Shown here: piece by piece, positions 51,899 through 62,633 of the stretch
Position numbering within the stretch: position 1 is the stretch's first letter
How the letters are laid out: each line of letters begins with the position of its first letter
Source: Chondrus crispus
Taxonomy: Eukaryota; Rhodophyta; Florideophyceae; Gigartinales; Gigartinaceae
Length of the DNA stretch: 64,000 bases
Assembly: GCF_000350225.1 (NCBI RefSeq)
Contig: NW_005178869.1
Coordinates: 227,778-291,777 of the forward strand
Direction of reading: 5' to 3'
Translations under genes and position numbers: made by a program
The notes under the pieces: generated by a model
The model's database searches: none
Told to the model about the DNA's origin: nothing
What the model saw: only the letters and a program-made list of their open reading frames with translations

Positions 51899-52340
51899 CT
51901 AACTCTTCTTTGGGCTTGAAACTCTCACCAGCAGTGACATGGTGACCAGTCCTGCCAGCAGTTTGATGTCCTCCAACTGCTGCATTGCCTGCATCGCGTC
52001 CACACTGGCCATCATCGAGATTGTCATCTCCTTCTTCGTGAGGCGGGACTTATTCAAAGCCGCCTTCAAGGCGGCTGTGAATAAGCCTCGTGTACCAAAC
52101 AAGTTGTATGATACACGACGAAAGGCCTTAAGCTTCCCTGACGCATCTTCCTTGCTTAAACCAGACAAATCAAACGGAGGTCGGCCACAATGGCAGAGAG
52201 CGGAACTGTCGACGGCGCAGGGCGAGTGGGCGTCAGTATCCGCGATGTAGACCACGAGGTCTTGCAGACTAAGCCCTTGACGTTCCCGATCTCCATCCGA
52301 ATCTTCACATCGCTGCCTTGATCAGCCGCGGCGCGCTGAA
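51899..52340 (-). CDS. Unrecognised ORF
   Basis: A 118-codon frame from 52255 contains PPFDLSGLSKEDASGKLKAF and a hydrophobic end. The same protein may begin further upstream (KIRMEIGNVKGL near 52310) with a shift near 52270. I recognise no family. It may be a decayed transposon gene. Confidence 0.25.
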
Positions 52341-52822
52341 GCGGATAGGTTTGCCATACCGTCGCAGCCCTCGATCTACTGGGAAAATGATCATAACGTC
52401 GCGTGAAGGCCGCGGAAGGCGGAATAAGGTGACAGCGGTGGGCATCTGTAGAGGCAGACGGTACCAGGCGCGGTACGTGGCTGGGTTCTCTGGCGGCATG
52501 CGCCACAACAGATAATGGCAAAAGGTAATGGACAATTACGTGTACGCATCACAGCTCCATGATCTTGAAGCCAACCACTTTTCTCATGACAGTCGATCGA
52601 CGCCATTAAACGTTCAGGAGATGTTACTCGATTGGCATAATATACGCGCTTCGTTCCAACTAGCTATCACGTCTTGATGTGAACTGGAAGCCAATCAGTA
52701 TGAGGAATGACGCTCAGTGATCATAGTGGTGCAGAAATGTCCATGACAGGGTACTTTCGACTCTGAGTGGAGTTGATGTCGCTTGAATGGCATTACGTTT
52801 TTGCCTCGGACAGCGATATCCT
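52341..52822. other. No gene seen
   Basis: Only short conflicting frames. Confidence 0.4.
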
Positions 52823-53245
52823 GTATCCCCATGCAGGCTCTGTGAATATTTTTATCACGATTACACGTCGTGAATCTGCGTAAATTTGCGTGAATTTGCG
52901 TGAATCACACAGCCACACGTGTTTTCACGACGTCAAGCGTGAATTCACCCTCGACGGCGTGGGGATCACGATCTCATTTCACGAAGCGCACTCCAAGTAT
53001 CAGCCTTATCACGCACCAGCTTCACCCACCATCGACAGTCCCCTCCAACGCACCTCCCGTCCACTTTTTCACTTTCTTTGTCCCACATCGATCTCTTTGC
53101 CTCTTCTCGACCGCCACCGCCGAACCTACCATGTCTGTGCGCGCTTCTTGCCTCTTTTTCACGCCCACGCGGCCCCACCACTCAAATTGTCTGTGTGCGA
53201 AGCCGGTATCGCGCTTCCGCCAGTGGACAACCACTACCGAATTCG
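52823..53245 (+). repeat. Left arm of a ~415-bp inverted repeat
   Basis: It starts near CCCCATGCAGGCT and matches the reverse complement of 58825-59238. The matching runs through TGAATATTTTTAT, ACACGTCGTGAATCTGC, AAGCGTGAATTCAC, GGCGTG(A/G)GGATC and CAGCCTT(A/G)TCACGCACCAGC. GTGAA/TTCAC motifs are unusually dense in the outer 120 bp. Confidence 0.75.
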
Positions 53246-54289
53246 GGGAACATGGTTAAACTTGTAATATCAGGGTGCGATGTTTCTTTAGCGCTTGCTG
53301 GTCACCTGACTGTGACTCACTCCGGCAGCCTTGGCGGCCTCTGCATATATTTCTGGACCACCGTCGACAATTCCGATTCTCCGCTTGGCGAACCAGAAAC
53401 AGGCAATTTCCATTGTAAACTATATTCGTGGCTTGAGTAGTGCGGTGGCTTTGCTTTGACCTTGGCCAGGTCCTCCGGTGATTTTATCATATATATGCCA
53501 AGAATCCCAACAGACTCCACAAACAGGTTGACGGCATATAGAGCACCAATGTAGCATCCGAACTTCTCCCTTCGTTCGAAAACCCTTCCCATGCGCCCTC
53601 AGGGTGAAGTTTAATGAAAATAGGGAGCAGTAAGCTTCTTTTCCTTTACTCTTCTTGTGGGTATCATAGTTCCACAGTCTTCGTTCCTTGTCAGCCGGTC
53701 TGTTGTACTTTATTGCTTCGTATTTGACGTACATGGGGGGGGCACGGACGGTTTGTTCCACACAAGTGGCTAAATGGAGAATGTTATCGGAAACGTTTGA
53801 GGTGTTCTGCCACAAAGACTCCTAATACTTTCTTGCCAGCATCCTCGAAAATGACGAAATTGAGGCGCACCTCGCGACATTATGTCGTAGCGAACTATAA
53901 TCAGCTTCCCAATCCCCTACTTTTCCAGATTCCTCTAGGATACCTCGTGCTTTCGCCATGAAAAGGCGATGGACAACAGCAGCGTTGCCCACTTGCCCAC
54001 ACAGAAACCCGCCTATAATGCTCCAAATGGGGTTCTCGGATGAGTTTTGATAACAAAGACTCTTCAAAGCATGGCCAAACGGATCCATGCCCCCTTGAAC
54101 CAAGTTGAAAGATACCAGGCCAGACGTTCCATTCATACGTGCGGGAGGCAGAAGTCTGAGCGCGGCCGTGGGGTCCTTGTAGGCTTCACTCAGATTATAG
54201 AAGGAGGCAAAGGTGTATAGATCAGCTGTATATGTGTCGGCTGACATCTCGTCATACACGATTGGAATTGACCTTGCAGTCATTTCAAT

Positions 54290-55300
54290 CCCACCGAAGA
54301 AACTAATTCGTATGCTCGATAGTGTAGTGCAATACGCACCTGCAAAGGGGGGTGAAAAGAAAGGAAAATATTTGGATATGAAAAGTAGTCCGGGTTGGGG
54401 GACACACGTGTGAATTATTGCACAGTTTTAATTTTTAATTATTTTATTTTATTTTAGTTAATTAGTTGGCATTAATTTTGCTGACACTAGATTAGATCTA
54501 GGATCTAGCGCCGCGAGCCACTGTAGTGGCTCCGGCGGGGCGATATATACCTTAGCCCTCTGACCACCAAGTCAGTAAAGGTAACCCGAGTTGCCAGAGT
54601 TGAAAGTCGCCTTGGTCGAAGTCCGTCTCTACCAAGACGCTCCCTTTTACCTAAGCCTACGGCATACTTTGCGCTCGGGGGTTCCCTTTTCTTTTTCCTT
54701 TATTTCCCTATCCTTTTCTATCTCTATTTCTATTTTTCCCTTAATTGTGTTGGTTCCACTGGAGTTGGCTGCGACCGATCCGGTGTAGGTGTTTTAGCCA
54801 TCGGGCAACACGTTGTGTAGCGCTGCTACTGTTTCAAGTTCCGTCGGAAGGCTGTTGCGACGACGCCTCCGTCGAAGGTCTTACAGTATAAGACAGAGTT
54901 GGTACCACCTACCGCGATTGCGATCGCGCTGGTGAGGGTGTTTTTAGCCATCGGGCAACACGTCGGTAGTAGCGTTGCTACACTGTTACGATCCCGTCGG
55001 GTAGTGCTGAACAAGCCCCCGTCGAAGACCTTGAATTATACACAAGGTGCTGAAGACACTCGTCGAGCATTGGCCTTACAACCCAGCGAACCGTGGTTAC
55101 ATCCTCGTAGACAAGCCCAACCCGCACTCGTCGAGCACTCAAATCTTCACAAGTCTCTACCACCATTATCCTCCCGGGCCGGGCATCTTTCCTTAACCCC
55201 CCCGTCGGAGTTGAGCTACCGTGAGCCGCAAGCCCACACAAGGGGAAAGGGAGTCTCGAACGCTCCGTAGCGCGTGCCATCGGCAGTGGTTGTTGCTGTT
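54290..55300. other. Insertion inside the second piggyBac/YqaJ gene
   Basis: The distance between the EIK and GG(V/M)D blocks is about 450 bp in the first element and about 1.5 kb here, so roughly 1 kb is inserted. The segment begins near an ACACACGTGTGA motif, has an A/T tract, a GAGCCACTGTAGTGGCTC hairpin (54513-54530), a TATATATACC box and two ~150-bp tandem units. Boundaries are approximate. Confidence 0.6.
54787..55060 (+). repeat. Two tandem ~150-bp units
   Basis: Both units begin GTGTTTT(T)AGCCATCGGGCA followed by ACACG (54790 and 54940). They share CCCGTCGG/TCCGTCGG and CCGTCGAAG(G/A)(T/C)CTT later on. They lie within the inserted segment. Confidence 0.7.
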
Positions 55301-57721
55301 GTTGTTTTTCTTCTTTTTGTTTGACCGTCGGACTGTGTTGGCGGCCTGCCAGGCACATTGCACTACAGATAGACAGTAGTTGTACCAGGCGCTGATTGAT
55401 TCTGAGAGTTCCAGTAACACATCGACTCCCATGTTGCTTCCTTTAGCAACTGTGAAAAGCACATGCTGCATATCCAAAACTGGGATGCAAGCATTGGAGC
55501 CTATACGACATGGATGGAACCATGTCGTGAAAACATTAAGAGCGTGACCACATCGCCCTATCCGACGGACATACACAAATGGTCAGTAATTTCGTTTGAA
55601 GCGAATAGCGCTTTCAATGGCCTGTATTGCAGTCATGTTCTTGATTTCCACAGCACTTAAAACGACTTCTCCATCTTGATTTGAGATAGCTGCAACGCCA
55701 TATGGGCTACTCGCTAGAAGAGAAATGGTTTAGACCCCACGAACCCAATTGTGCGGATGTACTCAACTTTGTGCTTTCAAGCACCATTGGACCATATTGC
55801 TCGTTGAGGATGACTTCATCTGCAAACCTGGAGCTGTTTTATTAATGAAGATGGGAGGCAACCTCAGAACTTAATGCCCTTTGACAGAAACTTATTTCAT
55901 TCCGGCTGTACTCACGAGTGGTATCGCAAACTATGCACTAAGCAAGGCAGAATAAAGCCGGCATGTCAGCTTCTTTTTCATTCTAGGGCTTGGTCTTCTT
56001 CAGTAACATTATCGGCTTGCTGCTTCCAAAGATGCACAGTTCTGTCCAGAAAACCCGGTTGTAGTTCCATTATTTTCGAGATCAGTTGTGGTTTCCAGAG
56101 TGTCGCCGACTGGCGATGGCCCACGCTCGCAAGTGTAGTTAGCAGGTCTTCCTTCCGTAATACAGAGAGTGATTCTGCAGTCCTACTCATTAGTTGGGCT
56201 GACTCCACTGCGATGTTCTGTGATGCGTTCGTGCCACATTGTAAGTTTGCAGCCGTGAATACAATGCCGTATTTGCCTCGGAGTATTGCTTCTGCACCAG
56301 TACCGTCTGCTGGGAGTGGTTCAGCATCAGAAGTAACCCCCTTCCCACGAAACGTGTACGAGAGCCCTTTGATGTGCGTGTCGCAGTCAGATGCAAAGGT
56401 TATGAGAAATACTTGCTTCGCACAGGATGTGAACCTGAAGTCTCGCGCGAGAAACCAGCCAGGATCCTCAGATTGGAGAACAGTCAGATTCTCCACTTTA
56501 TTAAGCGCCAGGGACACTTTCATGAGAGGTAGAAATGTGTCATTTGCCACCGCTATCTTGACAAACCTGCGTGTTCGATGAAACTCATGTATATTTGATT
56601 AAATACGGCCGCTTGAAAAGATTGCTGGTACCCGTCCTTTGGACTGAAACTGAACCTGTGTGCACCGAAAATTGTCTGATTGTTGTGATAAATGGCGACA
56701 ATTCGACTAGTGTAGCTCTCGCGATATGTCGCAGCCTGTACACTTCCCCAATGCCCCGTTGGGCGGCGTGTAGCACTGTACACAGTCGGACATCCATTTT
56801 CGCTCACAGCCATTCCCTTATGCCGCTTTCTAATGGGTCCTTCCCCTAACACGAAACGGAAATCCAAGCTACGCATATGAAAGCCGATACCGGTGGCTCC
56901 CAACCATTCAGTAATGAGGTTTTATGGTCTCCCTTGCAATGTATCCTCGATCAGCTGCAAACATCGCATCAGATACTAGCCGGAGGGAACCAAGCGTGAC
57001 TGCTCCCTGAATGACCCGCACTAGTCTCACCCAAACATGTATGGTTTTCTCACCAGAGCGTGAATAATGACATGCAATAAGAGCTGAAATTAACGCAGAA
57101 CAAACCGCATTGTTAACAGGACCCAGTGCCTTCTTCGGGTTAATGCCCTGAGATTGATTAGTGAAATCGGTGACAGCTCTCGAGCGAAATTTTTGATGGT
57201 CATCATCTAAGATCAATATCGTTCTGCCTGGGACAAACACCAAAGATCTGTTAATTCCTGCAAGCTTTTGGCCAACCTCTGTTATGAGGTCCTTGCCCGA
57301 AACCGGCTTGTTAGAACAACCGATGCCAAACGCTTGTGCTGTCGTTTCCCAGTAGAGGACCTCATTGCAGACCAAAGCTCTAGATTTCGTGAACCCGCCC
57401 TCTTAGTCTGAAAGAAAACTCCTCATTCTCAGAAGCAGTCATGTGGGAGACGACCGTGTTGTATGAGACAGTAAGAACGTGTCTAATGATCACCCCTTCA
57501 ATTTCTGTAACTGTGGCAGGCGCCTGCTTCCCGGATTTCAATGCTCGGTTTATGTACGCTTCTAGTTTCTCAAGAAGCATCTCTGGTAGGATGACGTGAA
57601 ATGCGCTCATTAGTCTCAAGTAGATGGCATTAATTACCTCTTCACCGTCATGAATCATTCTCGATTGGCGAACAACGCTATCCAACCAAATGTTTGCGTT
57701 ATGCAGAAATCTCTCCCCGTC

Positions 57722-58001
57722 ATCGATTCCGACTGTGCTATAAGTTATACCACAGTCGGAATCGACGAATCGATGATCTAAATAAGTCCCCCCGGGGGAC
57801 TTATTTACATTAGATTGAGAACCAGATCAGCTACTGTAGAGCCCGACGCTCTACAGTACTGCCACACGTATCCCATATGTACACGTGTACACGCGTGAAC
57901 GAAGAGCGCGCACACACGTGTACTGTCAGCCCCGATGGCTGACAGTATTACAGTACGGTCCGATCTGTGATACAGTAGTCCACCACAGTACTTCGGTACT
58001 G
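57722..58001. repeat. Cluster of palindromes
   Basis: Perfect or near-perfect palindromes follow each other. TCGATTCCGACTGTG... spans 57722-57764. TAAATAAGTCCCCC-C-GGGGG... spans 57779-57807. CTGTAGAGC/GCTCTACAG is near 57834-57856, CTGTCAGCC..GGCTGACAG near 57925-57947, and CAGTACTTCGGTACTG near 57986-58001. The first two lie just 5' of the degraded transposase, in the position equivalent to the palindromic end of the first element. Confidence 0.8.
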
Positions 58002-58330
58002 TAGAGTTATAGATTGTTTTGTATATTAAAATGTGGAGCGGACCGGCGCCGGTGGAGGAGGACAAGCACGGACTTGTCACCCACTGACCGTCAAGGTCCG
58101 ACTTCCCGCTTATTCTAAGGTATCGCTCGCTAATTACCTTAGAACGGCACTGAGCGCGGGTTGAGGACGCGCGCGGCACGCCCACGAGCCGGCTCCGCCT
58201 CCGCCCATCGGTACTGGATCGTTACCCAGTACCGCGCCGGGGCGTCGAGGCGACGAACCGCTCGCGCGTGCCCGCTTCCTCCTTGTCCCGCTCTACCACG
58301 CTTCCCGGGCCCACTGCCCGGTTTCGTTAG
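57830..58330 (-). repeat. GC-rich dispersed repeat, second copy
   Basis: On the minus strand it parallels 49010-49450. It adds a GGTACTGGATCGTTACCCAGTACC hairpin (58210-58233). No coding function is assigned. Confidence 0.5.
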
Positions 58331-58824
58331 CTGGTGTCCCGCTTCACCCCATCTTCTCGCCCTTCGACAGGGTCTCGGTCGAAGTGTTCATACACCCCTC
58401 TCGCTGGGGGTGTTTATGCTGCACCGACCTCCAGTCTCTCAAATGGCGTAGCACAGCTTTAGCCCGGAAGTCTCCCTCTTTGGTAATTATGTCTTCTTTC
58501 TTGAACAGATTCATCTAAGCCCAGATCACCTCCCCTCCCCTATTGTCTTTACTGATGAATAAATAGTCCCATAAAGATTCCGCAGGATCTGCAAACAGCG
58601 ATGACCACTAGTCCTCGGTAGCGATTTCGTAGGCAACGACCGCGTCGCTCTCTGATTCTCTTTTCGTGCCCTTATGTGCATTAAATACATCAGATTTAAG
58701 CTCCTGAACCTACCTGCCCGCCCCAAAACCGTCTGTAGAACTAACAGAATCATCTGACAACGCACCGACTGTTCCATGGTTGCCACTCATTCGAGGCCGG
58801 CGCCACACACAAACAAAGACAGGT
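58331..58824. other. No gene seen
   Basis: Pyrimidine-rich sequence and short frames only. Confidence 0.4.
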
Positions 58825-59238
58825 TTAGTGGTGATTGTCCATTGGCAAAAGCGTGAGACAGGCTGCGCACACAGACACAGACAAATTATGTGCTGGGGGC
58901 GGTGTGGGCGGGAGGATGAGGCCCGCAACGCCTACAGACATGGCAGGTTCGGCGGTGGTGCTTGAGAAGAAGCAAGGAGATTGATGAGCGACAAAGGAAG
59001 TAAAAAATGCATAGAGCAGATGTGTAGGAGGGGACTGTTGATGGTGAGTGAAGCTGGTGCGTGACAAGGCTGATATTCGGGGTGCAATTCGTGAAATGTG
59101 ATCGGGATCCTCACGCCGTCGTGTGTGAATTCACGCTTGACAAAGTAAAAATCACGTGTCGCTGCGTGATTCACGCAAGGCAGATTCACGACGTGTCATC
59201 GTAATAAAAATATTCATGCAGCCTGCATGGGGGTATAT
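58825..59238 (-). repeat. Right arm of the ~415-bp inverted repeat
   Basis: Reverse-complement partner of 52823-53245. Just outside it is a TATATATAGG box (59233-59242). Arm identity is roughly 75-80% by eye. Confidence 0.75.
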
Positions 59239-60689
59239 ATAGGCACGCCTTTCAATCTCTTCCCTCATTTAAGAGATTTCGCACTGTAGTCGTCTTGGAA
59301 ATGTTCTCTTCAAGGGCGATTGAACTTCATTAATTTCCTCAGAATGAGGTATGCTGCAATCGTGACAATCCATATACAAGGGGGTTGCCCTAAACATGGA
59401 ACAGGCGACAGAATTAAATGGAAAATATCCTTCTTGTCAATCTTTTGAACACAATATTTTTGTGCTCTGCATACAACGGTCTCGCGAGCAAAAGGCAGGA
59501 TATGGCGACAAAACTGGCATATTTTCGCCACATCGCCACGAAACAGTCAATTATAACCCAAATCTACCTAATACTGGAACACCGCGCATGAAAATCGCGA
59601 TCATTTATTTGACTCAAAAAGTCTATCATAACTCTCCGAAAGCTTTGAGCTCCCACTAGGTCTTGAGATCATTCATGGTCCACCGCATCAAATATGATGT
59701 GGCCAGTGGAATACACGAAATGAGTTTTTTCACGGCCATTTGATTTCAATGACGCCGCATTTACCACATGATCTCATAAATCATCACTAACTGCCGAGCT
59801 TGGCCTCAACTACAGCGATTGTTCAAGTTACTAGGATATGCCACGGAGGCGCACTTAATGCGCTTCCTCTTCAGTCATAGCACCCCCCCCCTGCGCAAAG
59901 GATCTGGATGGAAATCGATGTTCGATATGAGCACGACGACGAGCCCTGTAGCGCCCTTGTACAAGCCGACGTTTGACAGTTGAATTTTCCATGATATGAA
60001 AACGCCTAATGATTATTCGGCTCCGCTTGTTGCCATCTTCGTCTCTCAAAGGGTGATGCAGGACATGTGAATTTGTCAAGTGTAGTGCACTGACCCACCT
60101 TTCCCTTTCCCAGGGGGCACCTGTCCCCGGTTAGCACGACTCCTTCTCCGGGACACACGTGTACCTCACGCCACGTGTAACCGGGCGTGAAGGCCGCTGT
60201 GTCCAGGTGTCATTCCCCACGTGTAATGGTTGTCATACCTCCCCAAGAGCAGTTTCTCCGGCCGTCGCCGCCGTCGTTTTAATTTAGTATCTTTTAGTTT
60301 AATTAATTATAGATCCGACGTCGGTTAGTATATAGCCGACGTCCGACCCTAAGGAAATCCTCACGAAGCTTTGGGTCTACAACTCGGGTTTCTGGAACGG
60401 AGTCGTACCCTCGCGTCTGTCTCCGTCCCACGACGGCACCCTGCGAGCCATCTGCGTCCCGATTCCCTCCTGTCTCTACCACGCGCGTCGTCCGGCTACT
60501 CCCGGCTCTCCGCGCGACAGCTGTCCCTACCGCTCCGCCCTTCTTGGGCTCTACTCCCCCCACTTTTTCCCTTACTTTCCCTACTGCCCTTCGCGCCCGG
60601 CCCCGTATCGGTCCCTTCCGGGTGGTCTTCCGATAACCCCCTACACGCGCCCCCGAACGCGCGCGCTCTGCCAGAGGGGGATCCCACCC
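59239..60689. other. No gene; A/T then GC-rich repeat-like sequence
   Basis: ACACGTGT or CACGTGTAA motifs occur at about 60153, 60171 and 60219. A TTTAATTAATTATAGATCCG segment with GACGTCGGTTAGTATATAGCCGACGTC (a hairpin, about 60315-60341) follows. Then comes C/T-rich sequence resembling that after 54596. A 74-codon basic frame at 59855-60079 has no recognised motif. Confidence 0.45.
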
Positions 60690-61830
60690 TTCCCCCTCAG
60701 TGCACGACATCAAGGTCATCGTAAACTGAAAAAACGTGTTGTAGTTCGACCCAGCCCACATCAACTTGTTAGCCATCAGCAACCTAAGCGTGTATTGACT
60801 ACCGAAGAAGTTTTAGACAATGATTCGATCGGAGGAATTTTTCTTTTTGGTGTTCACCTCTGCACGTGCCAAATCTCGATCTTTTGGCTTCTTCACAGGA
60901 AGATTGCACACACTTCTCTAGCAGCTCCATGGTACCCCTTATCCATAATAACCACCCAATATCTTGGAAAAAGTTCGATCAGAGGACCAACGTCAGTGAC
61001 ATTGCGCTTTTTCGGAGATTTTTGGAGTTCCGCTTTGTGCCATCCCATGTTCTCATAAAATATATCCACGTCTGAAATAAATCCCATGTAATGCCTGCTG
61101 GCCCCAATTGCTAGAGCATTCGGACAGACGCTCACCTCTGTCTTGTACACGTACATTTTATGTTTTCCACTAAAATACCCTTTGCCGCCTCATGACTTCC
61201 CCGCGTGCGGTTGTTTTGTTGAAACGTTACGTCTGTTGCGTACCTAACCATGCCATTTACTCTGATTTGCGATTGATACGCAAAGATCCGGGACATTTCG
61301 AACTTTTCCGCTACTTGTTCCACATAAGCGGCGTAGGCGAAATGTGTGACCATGCGTATGAATTGGATAAAACCCTACTCCCCTAATCTCTCAAACGATG
61401 TCGATGACGGTGCAAACGAATCTCTCAAACGATTTACTCTTCATATTAAACATTTTCGCTGCAAAATCCCACACCGTGCCGGTCTTGCACACGCACAGTG
61501 CCATAAAGAGGACATCCTTTGCGCGATACCTTGATCTTTTACTGCGACCAACATTGTAGTTCTGGACGATAAAAGGGTCCAGTCGGCCATAAAGCCCTCG
61601 ATACTGGGCAGGTGTGAAGTTTGTCATTTGCAAACTGCAATATCACCTCCGTTGGCAACAAAAGAATCCAGAATGGGACAATCAGATTAGGTTTCCTTAA
61701 CACTCTCAATATCGGCTCCAGTATCGTCATACTGGATGAGTTCGTTACTGCGTTCTGCGGCCAGCTCTGCGAAAAGACGAACAGTATCCCCGGCTGTTGT
61801 GTGTGCACTATGGATCATGATGTGGTGAGA
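60690..61830 (-). pseudogene. DDE_4/Harbinger-like transposase relic
   Basis: In order on the minus strand: an HTH region FTPAQYRGLYGRLDPFIVQN and KDVLFMALCVCKTGTVWDFA (61633-61391). YATDVTFQQNNRTRGSHEAA carries the first Asp. SVCPNALAIGASRHYMGFIS and VVIMDKGYHGAAREV carry the second Asp. Then SSDRIIV, a TAA (60813-60815) exactly where the catalytic Glu is expected, and NFFG..LLMANKLMW. At least three frame changes are present. The family uses a DDE integrase fold; this copy is inactive. Confidence 0.7.
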
Positions 61831-62500
61831 AATCTTGAGACTTCTTGAAGAAGAATATTTCACTGTGGATAGTATTATGGTGAAAAGGATTGGGCGGGTT
61901 CTGTACTATGAATTTTGAAAATTGGCGTCTAGAGAAGTCACTCATGCCCATTTTTGCAAGCAGGTCAATTGGTGGTCCTTAATAGTCTCAGCAGTACATA
62001 TCTATTTTGAGAATTTACAGCGCCGTCAACAGATTGCGGACAATAGTATGTGTTCTTCAATCTTTAATGTAATGATTCGTGTCCTCAGTAATTGTTCAAT
62101 AATTGAGCAGGTTCAATGCACTCCACAGGTACAGCAAGGGCAAAACGGAGAACAAATACTCACTGCGCAAATGCTCTATGCCTACTTGAAAGGTCTACTG
62201 ACCTACTGATCAACCGAAAAAGTATTAATCTGATGAAGGATCAAGTACCTAAGGGGGTCCGGGGGCTCGGGATTACGCAGTGTTCCCCGTCAAATTGCAT
62301 ACTGTACCTCAAACAGCGCATAGTATGCGCTGACTTGCATGCATGTTTCGGGGTATTACCCCGAAAAATGCATGCAAGTCAGTGTCACCGTCTCAAGACC
62401 TGGATTTTTGTGTTAGAACGGCCGGGAATCTGCATACTGCATACATGCATAAGAACTCTGAGATACGCAGTGGTTTATAATTAAATATTTGAGGTACATC
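61831..62500. other. No gene; palindromic spacer
   Basis: It contains a 52-bp hairpin (62331-62382) and the inverted pair TGTACCTCA (62304) / TGAGGTACA (62489). These may be terminal structures of the following pogo-type element. Confidence 0.45.
62331..62382. repeat. Long hairpin
   Basis: CTGACTTGCATGCATGTTTC continues GGGG, then a five-base loop TATTA, then the reverse complement with one mismatched pair (24-bp stem). Confidence 0.9.
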
Positions 62501-62633
62501 CCCCGCCTTTGCATAATTGTTTCAAATTCAAACCCGTTTCTCCCCCCTCAAGAAGTCTCCTGTACTGCCATCGTCCTTCAACTCTCCCTTCGTCAATTAT
62601 CCATTTCCTCTCTCCATTGCATCCACTATCGCG

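Larger units (their letters stand above)
53420..57685 (-). pseudogene. Second piggyBac/YqaJ transposase, degraded
   Basis: The blocks are in the same order as in the 18371-22234 element. They are LILDDDHQKF (first acids, near 57205), MFAADRGYIARETI (second Asp, near 56950), DPGWFLARDFRFTSCAKQVF (nuclease start, near 56470), LASSPYGVAAI (SPDG with Asp lost, 55698-55709) and SAVEIKN (55640-55648). NLVQGGMDPFGHAL (third Asp, 54085-54083) and a Cys-rich end HWCSICRQPVCGVCWDSWH (near 53490) complete it. Frames are broken at several points, and about 1 kb of foreign sequence lies between the nuclease and the third Asp. It is a diverged relative, not a recent duplicate. Confidence 0.78.

Noticed and set aside
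52880..53260. Overlapping 119-125-codon frames in the left inverted-repeat arm
   Set aside because: They are partly mirrored in the right arm, but their translations diverge with indels, as expected of non-coding repeat DNA.
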